Source: Thiomonas sp. (GTDB taxonomy: Bacteria > Pseudomonadota > Gammaproteobacteria > Burkholderiales > Burkholderiaceae_C). Taken from it: 5,260 nucleotides of DNA. The translations under genes were made by a program, and so were the position numbers. The DNA lies in assembly GCA_027451915.1 (NCBI GenBank), contig DAIDHU010000468.1:1-5260 (forward strand), written 5' to 3'. Positions 1 to 5,125 of the stretch are shown one piece after another. Within the stretch, counting starts at the first letter, position 1. The number at the start of each line of letters is the position of its first letter. Under the pieces are notes generated by a model. The model did no database searches. It had not been told where the DNA came from and saw only the letters and a program-made list of their open reading frames with translations.

Positions 1-2
1 CC

Positions 3-356
3 GCGCGCCGGGCCGGCGCGCAGGCAGCGCGGGCGGTGCCCGCGCCGCAGCCGCTGGGGGCGGCCGCAGGCGCGCCGGAGGACCTGGCCCCGGCGCCGCA
101 GGCGGCTTCCTGTTGCGGGCACGGCGCAGCCGCGGCCGAGCCGGCGGTGCCGCAGCCCGCTTCGTGTTGCGGGCATGGCGCGGCCGCGGCCGAACCCGCG
201 GTGCCCCAGGCAGCTTCCTGCCGCGGCCACGGGGCGAGCTCGGCCGAGCCGGCGGTGCCGGAGGCGGCTTCGTGTTGCGGGCACGGCGCGAGCTCGCCCG
301 AAGCCCTGCGGCCCGCGGAGCATGCGGCGCAAACCCCTTCCTGCTGCGGGCACTGA
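3..356 (+). CDS. C-terminal part of an unidentified protein with a CCGH-repeat tail (5' end outside window)
   Basis: The reading frame is open from base 3 and ends with TGA at 354-356. About 117 residues are visible, and they read as the tail of a longer protein entering from the left. A GTG at 36 could serve as a start, but there is no ribosome binding site and the frame is open upstream of it. The tail is almost entirely Ala, Pro, Gly and Glu, interrupted by five motifs of the type S-C-C-G-H (third copy S-C-R-G-H), and the last motif forms the very C-terminus. That gives nine Cys and six His with no hydrophobic core, so it looks like a disordered, metal- or thiol-reactive tail. I do not recognise the protein. 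The MocA-like gene starts five bases after the stop and an XdhC-like gene lies further on, so the missing N-terminal part could belong to a molybdenum hydroxylase accessory protein, for example of the CoxG/SRPBCC or XdhC type. That is inference only. Confidence 0.6.
   Translation, partial: ARRAGAQAARAVPAPQPLGAAAGAPEDLAPAPQAASCCGHGAAAAEPAVPQPASCCGHGAAAAEPAVPQAASCRGHGASSAEPAVPEAASCCGHGASSPEALRPAEHAAQTPSCCGH
102..353 (+). repeat. In-frame tandem repeat, 54-bp units encoding an SCCGH motif
   Basis: Four consecutive 54-base (18-codon) units lie at 102-155, 156-209, 210-263 and 264-317. The first two encode [AP]ASCCGHGAAAAEPAVPQ, and units 3 and 4 are variants with GASSAEPAVPE and GASSPEALRPA. A partial fifth copy ends the gene, with its Cys pair 23 residues after the previous one instead of 18. 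The units differ by synonymous changes (TCC/TCG, CAC/CAT) while Cys-Cys-Gly-His is kept in all but unit 3. This argues for an older duplication under selection for the motif rather than a fresh slippage event. Confidence 0.85.
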
Positions 357-361
357 GCGCC

Positions 362-1048
362 ATGGGATGCATTCTCAAGGGCGGCGGCGGCTTGTACAGC
401 CGGCTGCGCGTCGGAGCCGTGCTGCTGGCGGCGGGGGAGGGCTCGCGTCTCGGTGGGCGTCCCAAGTGCCTGCTCGAACTCGGCGGGGTGCCGCTGGTGC
501 GGCGGCAATTGATCGCCCTGTCCGGAGGCGGGGTGGACGAGCTGGTGGTGGTGCTCGGGCACCATGCGCAGCGCATCGAGCCGGTCGTGGCGGAGTTCCC
601 CGTCACCCTGGTCCGCAATCCCCATCCCGAGCAGGGACAGGCCTCCTCGACCCGGGTCGGTCTGCAGGCGCTTGCGGCGGTGGACTGCGTGCTGGTCGCG
701 CTGGCGGATCAGCCGCTGCTGCACGCGCAGGACGTGGCCGACCTGATCAAGGCGTACAAGCAGCGCCCCGAGGGCATCGAACTGGTGCAACCACAGGTCG
801 ACGGACAGCCCGGCAACCCCCTGGTGTTCAGCGCGGCGGTGCGCGAACAGATCCTCGCCGGACCCGGGGACGTGGCCTGCCGGCGCTGGCAGGAGCGCCA
901 TGCCGGGCAGGTGCTGCGCTGGCCGACCGCCAACCGGCGCTATGCGGTGGACATCGACACCGAGCAGGACATCGAGGAGCTTGCCCAGCGCACCGGCCAT
1001 CGGCTTCGCTGGCCACGGGACCTGGCCCCGGCCGCGGTGCAGCCATGA
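362..1048 (+). CDS. MocA/MobA-like NTP transferase (probable molybdenum cofactor cytidylyltransferase)
   Basis: A 228-residue protein of the MobA-like NTP transferase fold. The nucleotide-binding signature LLAAGEGSRLGGRPK spans residues 21-35 after the first beta strand. The metal-binding Asp lies in ADQP (115-118), in the place of the LGDMP-type motif of MocA. GNPLVF is at 151-156 and the closing VDIDTEQDIEEL is at 196-207. In this family MocA uses CTP to convert Mo-molybdopterin to the cytosine dinucleotide cofactor in the cytoplasm, for xanthine dehydrogenase-type enzymes. The downstream XdhC-like gene supports MocA over the GTP-using MobA, but the nucleotide cannot be read with certainty. 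ATG 362 is five bases after the preceding stop and lacks a clear Shine-Dalgarno, so coupled translation is likely. It leaves about 16 residues ahead of the fold, and TTG 392 is a weaker alternative start. The gene overlaps the next one by 4 bases (ATGA). The frame also stays open upstream of 362 across the CCGH repeat, but that stretch is a shadow. Confidence 0.85.
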   Translation: MGCILKGGGGLYSRLRVGAVLLAAGEGSRLGGRPKCLLELGGVPLVRRQLIALSGGGVDELVVVLGHHAQRIEPVVAEFPVTLVRNPHPEQGQASSTRVGLQALAAVDCVLVALADQPLLHAQDVADLIKAYKQRPEGIELVQPQVDGQPGNPLVFSAAVREQILAGPGDVACRRWQERHAGQVLRWPTANRRYAVDIDTEQDIEELAQRTGHRLRWPRDLAPAAVQP

Positions 1049-1752
1049 GCGTTTCCGGTGCCGACCCTGGCGCGCAGGGCACGCTGGCACTGTGGCCCAC
1101 CCCCATGGGCGTGCACCGCTGGGCGCGGGCCGATGAGATCAATCCGCTGCTGGCGCGGGTGCTCGGCAGCCTGCGGGCGATGGCGCAGCCAGGGCCCGCG
1201 GCGTTCTTCGCCAGCGAGGACGACCTGCTGGAACGCATCCGCCTGCCCGAGTGGAAGGATTTCCTGCGTTTTGTAGTCGATTCCCTGCACGCCACGGTGG
1301 CGCAGGCCAACCGCGGCGCCTGGCCGCATCCCGCGCCGGACCTGCAGGTGCACCTGCGGGGCATGTGGTTCCAGGTCGCCAACCAGGGCGCCAGCCACGA
1401 CGTGCACACCCACGGCAATTGCTCGTGGTCGGGCGTGTACTGCGTGCAGGTCGACGACGAGGGGCGGCGCGTGGCCGACCCCGTGCTGGGCGAGCGCAAC
1501 GGGGTGACCCGGTTCTACGGGCCGTATTTCCCGCGGCTGGGCGGCGCGCATGCCGACCTGGGCAACGCCTACCTGCAATCGGCGCGCCTGGACATCGCGC
1601 CACTGCCGGGGCAGTTGATCGTGTTTCCGTCGTGGCTCGCGCACCAGGCGATGGCCTACCGCGGCGAGCGCGATCGCATCATCGTGTCCTTCAATGCCAG
1701 CGTGCACGCGGCGCAGGGCGGCGATCGCCTGCGCGGCTATGCCGCGGCCTGA
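1045..1752 (+). CDS. Putative 2-oxoglutarate/Fe(II) oxygenase, TIGR02466-like
   Basis: A 235-residue protein resembling the TIGR02466 / 2OG-FeII_Oxy_5 group of cupin-fold oxygenases. The N-terminal part is helical. The core follows with a strand containing WFQVANQG (108-115), then HDVHTHGNCSWSGVYCV (118-134), in which His121 and His123 are likely metal ligands. The closing block LPGQLIVFPSWLAHQAM (187-203) supplies the distal ligand His200. Arg211 in RDRIIVSFNAS (209-219) is placed to bind the 2-oxoglutarate carboxylate. The family motif is H-x-H where better-known relatives have H-x-D. Substrates of this group are, as far as I know, unassigned. The start ATG 1045 overlaps the MocA-like stop (ATGA), so the two proteins should be made together by translational coupling. 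No signal peptide is seen, so it is probably cytoplasmic. Placement between MocA-like and XdhC-like genes suggests a role in the same molybdoenzyme pathway, on context alone. Confidence 0.75.
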   Translation: MSVSGADPGAQGTLALWPTPMGVHRWARADEINPLLARVLGSLRAMAQPGPAAFFASEDDLLERIRLPEWKDFLRFVVDSLHATVAQANRGAWPHPAPDLQVHLRGMWFQVANQGASHDVHTHGNCSWSGVYCVQVDDEGRRVADPVLGERNGVTRFYGPYFPRLGGAHADLGNAYLQSARLDIAPLPGQLIVFPSWLAHQAMAYRGERDRIIVSFNASVHAAQGGDRLRGYAAA

Positions 1753-1762
1753 ATTCCAGGCA

Positions 1763-1780
1763 TCGGGCAGGGGCCCGAGG
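1763..1780 (+). promoter_or_regulatory. Short stem-loop and GAGG ribosome binding site ahead of the XdhC-like gene
   Basis: The 39-base gap between the oxygenase and the XdhC-like gene contains TCGGGC-AGGG-GCCCGA (1763-1778), a perfect 6-bp stem with a 4-base loop. It is followed by GAGG at 1777-1780, 11 bases before ATG 1792. The last stem bases overlap the Shine-Dalgarno, so folding could moderate initiation. No T-run follows, so it is not an obvious terminator. A hairpin of this size is not rare at this GC content. Confidence 0.25.
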
Positions 1781-1791
1781 ATTTGCACATC

Positions 1792-2793
1792 ATGAACAGT
1801 ATCGACATCGAAGTCATCCGCAACGCGCTGGACTGGCGGGAGCGCGGCCATCGCGTCGTGCTCGGCACCGTGGTCCGTACCTGGGGCTCGGCGCCGCGTC
1901 CTCCCGGCTCCATGATGATCATCCGCGACGACGGCCAGGTCGCCGGTTCGGTCTCCGGAGGCTGCATCGAGGACGACCTGATCCGGCGCGTGGCCGCCGG
2001 AGAACTCGCGCTGCGCCGTCCCGAGGCCACCGTCTACGGCCGTACCGCCGAGGAGGTCCGGCGCTTCGGGCTGCCCTGCGGGGGAAGCGTGCAGGTGGTG
2101 CTCGAACCCCTGCACGACGGCTCCGGGCTGGAACCGCTGCTGCGCCACATCGAATCCTCGCAGCGCGTGCAGCGCAGCCTGGACATGGCCAGCGGCGCGG
2201 TGCGCCTGTCGCCCGCCGAGCGCCGCGAAGCGGTGTACTACGACGAGCAGGTGCTGCGCACCGTGCACGGCCCGCGCCTGCGCCTGCTGCTCATCGGCGG
2301 CGGGCAGTTGTCGCGCTACCTGGCCTCGATGGCGGTGATGCTCGATTACCGGGTCACGGTGTGCGAGCCGCGCGTCGAATACCACGAGGGCTGGGACGCC
2401 GTACCCGGGGTGAGCCTGTCCACGCGCATGCCCGATGACGAGGTGCTGGCCATGCAGCCCGACGACAGTTGCGCCGTGGTGGCGCTGACCCACGACCCCA
2501 AGCTCGACGACCTGGCGCTGATGGAGGCCTTGCGCAGCCCCGCCTTCTACGTGGGCGCGCTGGGTTCGCGGCACAACAACGACAGGCGTCGCGAGCGCCT
2601 GCTGGAGTTCGACGTCACGCCGGAGCAGGCGGCACGGCTGCGCGGTCCGGTGGGACTGCGCCTGGGCGGGCTGACGCCGCCGGAGATCGCCATGAGCATC
2701 GTCGCCGAGATGACGGCCGTGCAACGCGGCGCCGATCTGGCGCGGCCCCTGACGGACTGGAGTGCGTCCAGCACGGTATGCCGGGTGGCATGA
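1792..2793 (+). CDS. XdhC/CoxI-family molybdenum cofactor insertion/maturation protein
   Basis: A 333-residue two-domain XdhC-family protein. The N-terminal XdhC/CoxI domain shows TWGSAPRPPGSMM (30-42), GSVSGGCIEDDL (52-63) and GLPCGG (93-98); Cys58 and Cys96 are the family's conserved cysteines. The C-terminal Rossmann-like domain begins at LLLIGGGQLSRYLA (165-178) and continues with VGALGSRHNN (254-263) and GLTPPEIAMSIVAEM (293-307). XdhC proteins bind the molybdenum cofactor, assist its sulfuration, and hand it to xanthine dehydrogenase or CO dehydrogenase-type apoenzymes in the cytoplasm. Position after the MocA-like gene, on the same strand with short spacing, fits a shared operon that makes and loads the cofactor. 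ATG 1792 was preferred over an in-frame TTG at 1783, which is only 2 bases from the GAGG. The usual GAGH of the Rossmann loop reads GGGQ here. Whether the client is a xanthine, CO-type or other hydroxylase cannot be read from the window. Confidence 0.92.
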   Translation: MNSIDIEVIRNALDWRERGHRVVLGTVVRTWGSAPRPPGSMMIIRDDGQVAGSVSGGCIEDDLIRRVAAGELALRRPEATVYGRTAEEVRRFGLPCGGSVQVVLEPLHDGSGLEPLLRHIESSQRVQRSLDMASGAVRLSPAERREAVYYDEQVLRTVHGPRLRLLLIGGGQLSRYLASMAVMLDYRVTVCEPRVEYHEGWDAVPGVSLSTRMPDDEVLAMQPDDSCAVVALTHDPKLDDLALMEALRSPAFYVGALGSRHNNDRRRERLLEFDVTPEQAARLRGPVGLRLGGLTPPEIAMSIVAEMTAVQRGADLARPLTDWSASSTVCRVA

Positions 2794-2848
2794 GCCTTGT
2801 ACGGACGGTGGCCTTCGAGTCGCCGGGGTGTTGAAATAGCGGCTGTCG

Positions 2849-2865
2849 ACGCGGCCTCGCCGCGT
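2849..2865 (+). other. Stem-loop in the leader of the acyl-CoA dehydrogenase gene
   Basis: In the 87-base gap (2794-2880), ACGCGG-CCTCG-CCGCGT forms a perfect 6-bp stem with a 5-base loop, ending 4 bases before the AGGAG ribosome binding site. No T-tract follows. I could not find a convincing -35/-10 pair in this gap: TTGTAC at 2797-2802 has no matching -10 at normal spacing. The gene may be read from upstream or from a promoter I cannot recognise. Confidence 0.3.
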
Positions 2866-2869
2866 GTCC

Positions 2870-2874
2870 AGGAG
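2870..2874 (+). promoter_or_regulatory. Strong ribosome binding site (AGGAG) for the acyl-CoA dehydrogenase
   Basis: AGGAG lies 6 bases before ATG 2881. This fixes that start against the open frame that continues upstream to 2797. It is the clearest Shine-Dalgarno among the + strand genes here, which suggests translation independent of the preceding block. Confidence 0.8.
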
Positions 2875-2880
2875 ATTTCG

Positions 2881-4065
2881 ATGGATTTTGCGCTGAGCCC
2901 GGACGTGCAGGACCTGCAAAAGCGCGTGCGCAGTTTCATCCGTGAACGCATCATGCCCTTCGAGAGCGACCCGCGCTGGGGCGCGCATGGGCCCACGGAG
3001 TCGCTGCGCGACGAGCTCGTCGGGCTGGCGCGCGGCGCCGGCCTGCTCACGCCGCATGCCTCGCGGGAATTCGGGGGCCTGGGCCTGAGCCATGTGCAAA
3101 AGGCCGTGGTGTTCGAGGAGGCGGGCTACTCGGCGCTGGGGCCGACCGCGATGAACATCCATGCCCCGGACGAAGGCAACATCCACTTGCTGGAGGTGGT
3201 GGCTTCGCCCGAGCAGAAGGAACGCTGGCTGCGCCCCTTGGTGCAGGGCAACGCGCGCTCGTGCTTCTGCATGACCGAGCCGCCTCCGGGAGCGGGCGCG
3301 GATCCGTCGATGCTGCGCACGACTGCGGTACGCGACGGGGACGACTACGTGATCGACGGGGTCAAGTGGTTCATCACCGGCGCGCAGGGCGCCGCCACGG
3401 CCATCATCATGGCGCGCATGGAGGACGGTTCGGCCACCATGTTCCTCAGCGACATGGATCGCCAGGGCATCGAGGTCGAGCGCACCATGGACGCGATGGA
3501 CTCGTGCTTCACCGGCGGGCATGGGGTGGTGCGCCTGCGTGGCCTGCGCGTGCCCGCGAGCGACGTGCTGGGCGAGCTCGGACAGGGGCTGCGCTATGCC
3601 CAGGTGCGCCTGGCGCCGGCTCGCCTGACCCACTGCATGCGCTGGCTGGGCCAGGCGCAGCGCGCCCACGACGAGGCCCTGGCCTACGCGCGCGAGCGCC
3701 AGGCCTTCGGCCGCACACTGGGCGAGCACCAGGGGGTCGGGTTCATGCTGGCCGACAACGAGATGGACCTGCACACCGCGCGCCTGCACATCTGGCACAC
3801 CGCCTGGCTGCTCGACCGCGGCGAGCGGGCCAATTTCGAGTCCAGCCGCGCCAAGGTCGTCTGTTCCGAAGCCGAATGGCGGGTGGTCGATCGCAGCGTG
3901 CAGATCCTCGGCGGCCAGGGCGTGACGGGCGAACGCGCGGTATCGCGGATCTTTTCCGACATGCGCGCCTTTCGCATCTACGACGGCCCCAGCGAGGTGC
4001 ACCGCTACAGCCTGGGGCGCAAGATTCTCGCCGGGCGTCGCGACGCCTCCTTGCGCCAGAGCTGA
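2881..4065 (+). CDS. Acyl-CoA dehydrogenase family protein
   Basis: A 394-residue flavoprotein of normal acyl-CoA dehydrogenase length. The N-terminal helical domain (about 1-120) contains EFGGLGLSHV and the FEEAGYSALG segment. The middle beta domain has the FAD/substrate motif CFCMTEPPPGAGADPS (128-143) and KWFITGA (162-168). The C-terminal helical domain has RERQAFG (271-277), ILGGQGVTGE (342-351) and the closing IYDGPSEVHRYSLGRKIL (366-383). The family removes two hydrogens from the alpha and beta carbons of an acyl-CoA and passes the electrons to electron-transfer flavoprotein. Asp368 sits where medium-chain enzymes have the catalytic Glu in Y-E-G-T, a pattern seen in the subgroup with DGP-x-EVHR endings. 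The substrate cannot be assigned. The 87-base gap and separate ribosome binding site make membership of the upstream operon uncertain. The start is set by AGGAG at 2870. Confidence 0.93.
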   Translation: MDFALSPDVQDLQKRVRSFIRERIMPFESDPRWGAHGPTESLRDELVGLARGAGLLTPHASREFGGLGLSHVQKAVVFEEAGYSALGPTAMNIHAPDEGNIHLLEVVASPEQKERWLRPLVQGNARSCFCMTEPPPGAGADPSMLRTTAVRDGDDYVIDGVKWFITGAQGAATAIIMARMEDGSATMFLSDMDRQGIEVERTMDAMDSCFTGGHGVVRLRGLRVPASDVLGELGQGLRYAQVRLAPARLTHCMRWLGQAQRAHDEALAYARERQAFGRTLGEHQGVGFMLADNEMDLHTARLHIWHTAWLLDRGERANFESSRAKVVCSEAEWRVVDRSVQILGGQGVTGERAVSRIFSDMRAFRIYDGPSEVHRYSLGRKILAGRRDASLRQS

Positions 4066-4083
4066 GCCGGGCGGCGCGGGGCG

Positions 4084-4113
4084 CTGGCTGCCGGGCGCAC
4101 GCCGGGCAGCCAG
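4084..4113. terminator. GC-rich stem-loop between convergent genes, probable bidirectional terminator
   Basis: CTGGCTGCCGGGC (4084-4096) pairs with GCCGGGCAGCCAG (4101-4113) across a GCAC loop, giving a 13-position stem with one G-G mismatch. It lies 18 bases after the acyl-CoA dehydrogenase stop and 3 bases after the Sel1-protein stop on the other strand, the expected place for a shared terminator. No clear T-tract flanks it on either side, so the mechanism (intrinsic or merely 3' end stabilising) is not certain. Confidence 0.6.
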
Positions 4114-4116
4114 GGC

Positions 4117-5043
4117 TCAGCCGGTGGAGCGGCGGCGGCGCCCGGCCGGCGCGCCGGCCACGGTGGGGGAGAAGTCCGTGTGCTCGAAGTCGATGCCGTG
4201 CTCGAGCATCTGGCCGCGCAGCTCGCGCAGGGCCGCGCGCGCTGGCATGTGGCGCTGGGATCCGGCCAGCTTCCACCAGTGCTTGGCCATGCCCACGTCG
4301 GGCAGCACGCCGATGCCGCGCCAGTACATCTTGCCCAGCTGGTACTGGGCCAGCACGTGACCCTGCTCGCCGGCCTTGGTAAGCCAGCGCAGGGCCGCAC
4401 CGAGGTCCCTGGGGGCGCGCCGCCCGCGCATCAGGGTCAGGCCCAGCATGTACTGGGCGGCATCGTGGCCCTCGTCGGCCGCGCGCCTGAGCCAGTCGAT
4501 GGCCTCCGGCCAGCGCTCCCGGGCATGCCCGGACAGCAGGGTCAGGCCCAGGGTGTACTGGGCCGAGCGATGCGACTGCTCGGCGGCGCGCCGGAACAAC
4601 TGCAGGGCCAGCGCGCGGTCGCGCGGCACCCCCAGGCCCTGCAGATACAGGCGCCCGAGGAACCAGTTGGAGGGGGCGTCGCCCTGGTCGGCGGCCGCCC
4701 GGTACCAGCGCGCGGCCTCGGCGTGGCTGCGCGCCACGACCTGGCCGTTCTCGAACAGGATGCCGATGGACCCGATGGCCCGCGCCATGTTCTGTTCCGC
4801 GGCTTTTTTCCACCAGTACATGCAGCGGGCGTAGTCCTGGGCCACGCCGCGGCCGTGGTAATGCATCCAGCCCAGGTTGTACTGGGCGCTGGCCGAACCC
4901 TGGCTGGCCGCGCGTTCGTACCAGATGCCCGCCTGATCGTGCTGGCCGAGATTGCGCAGGTGGTCTCCCAGCCATTCCTGGGCGACCATGTCTCCCGATT
5001 GCGCGAGTTCTACGACTTCCTTGGGAATGCTTGTGGCGTTCAT
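4117..5043 (-). CDS. Sel1-like repeat (TPR-related) protein
   Basis: A 308-residue protein made almost wholly of Sel1-like repeats, numbered from ATG at 5043. A degenerate unit at about 19-50 is followed by six clear units at 51-86, 87-122, 123-158, 159-193, 194-229 and 230-265. Each shows the pattern A-Q-Y-x-L-G...G-x-G-V-x-x-D...A-x-x-W-x-x-x-A-A-x-Q-G. A 43-residue tail ends in an Arg-rich RRRRSTG. These repeats stack into a superhelix that binds other proteins; there is no catalytic motif and no signal peptide or membrane segment, so a cytoplasmic scaffold is likely. The partner is unknown. The start is uncertain. ATG 5043 has no Shine-Dalgarno but directly precedes the repeat region. TTG 5088 has GGAGG 6 bases upstream (323 residues). 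ATG 5118 would give 333 residues, but the added codons (AGG, ACA, ATA, CAA, GGA) are unlike the rest of the gene. The gene is probably co-oriented with, and possibly co-transcribed with, the kinase upstream. Confidence 0.9.
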   Translation of the reverse strand: MNATSIPKEVVELAQSGDMVAQEWLGDHLRNLGQHDQAGIWYERAASQGSASAQYNLGWMHYHGRGVAQDYARCMYWWKKAAEQNMARAIGSIGILFENGQVVARSHAEAARWYRAAADQGDAPSNWFLGRLYLQGLGVPRDRALALQLFRRAAEQSHRSAQYTLGLTLLSGHARERWPEAIDWLRRAADEGHDAAQYMLGLTLMRGRRAPRDLGAALRWLTKAGEQGHVLAQYQLGKMYWRGIGVLPDVGMAKHWWKLAGSQRHMPARAALRELRGQMLEHGIDFEHTDFSPTVAGAPAGRRRRSTG

Positions 5044-5089
5044 AGGCCGAATGGCCCAGACGGGCGCGTGGGTGACATCTCCTTGCAAT

Positions 5090-5118
5090 ATTGTCCTCCG
5101 CCAGGAGGGAGACGTCAT
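5090..5118 (-). promoter_or_regulatory. Weak sigma70-like promoter candidate for the Sel1-repeat gene
   Basis: On the - strand ATGACG (5118-5113) and GACAAT (5095-5090) each match the -35 and -10 consensus at 4 of 6 positions with a 17-base spacer. This is one of the few AT-richer patches in the window. It would give a transcript starting near 5083 and favour ATG 5043 as start. The matches are weak and could be chance. Confidence 0.2.
5095..5108 (-). promoter_or_regulatory. Stem-loop enclosing a GGAGG Shine-Dalgarno upstream of the Sel1-repeat gene
   Basis: Read on the - strand, CCTCC-TGGC-GGAGG is a perfect 5-bp stem with a 4-base loop. The 3' arm is an ideal Shine-Dalgarno 6 bases before the in-frame TTG at 5088. 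If TTG 5088 is used, the site would be masked when folded. If translation starts at 5118 the element is coding; if at 5043 it is leader or promoter DNA. Confidence 0.35.
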
Positions 5119-5125
5119 CCTTTCT

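Noticed and set aside
3..21. A 9-bp GC-only inverted repeat with a single central base at the left edge
   Set aside because: It lies inside the coding frame of the CCGH protein in an almost purely G/C stretch, where such palindromes arise easily. The one-base centre is a poor hairpin loop.
102..317. Possible CRISPR array or mobile-element repeat
   Set aside because: The 54-base units are contiguous with no unique spacers, keep one reading frame, and diverge mainly at synonymous or linker positions, so this is a protein-coding repeat.
113..361. Upstream extension of the MocA-like frame through the CCGH repeat region
   Set aside because: The extension is Arg/Gly/Ala-rich shadow sequence in a different frame from the repeat-encoding gene. 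The enzyme fold begins only after ATG 362.
175..1044. Upstream extension of the oxygenase frame giving a 525-residue protein
   Set aside because: It overlaps the whole MocA-like gene out of frame and is Arg/Ala/Gly-rich without motifs. ATG 1045 with the ATGA overlap gives a normal-length family member.
1251..2438. A + strand open frame of 395 codons across the oxygenase/XdhC junction
   Set aside because: It is Arg/Ala-rich with no domain signal and lies out of frame with two recognised genes.
940..4002. A 1020-codon open frame on the - strand running opposite four + strand genes
   Set aside because: It is antisense to well-supported genes whose motifs are intact, has an Ala/His/Arg-rich composition with no recognisable domain, and is explained by scarce stop codons at very high GC with biased third positions.
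3261..4382. A + strand open frame of 373 codons overlapping the acyl-CoA dehydrogenase and its terminator
   Set aside because: It is a shadow frame with Ala/Arg/Gly/His-rich composition. It would run through the convergent stem-loop and into the Sel1 gene antisense.
3743..4975. A - strand open frame of 410 codons overlapping the Sel1-repeat gene
   Set aside because: The Sel1 repeats are clearly encoded in another frame of the same strand, and this one is Pro/Arg/Ala-rich noise.
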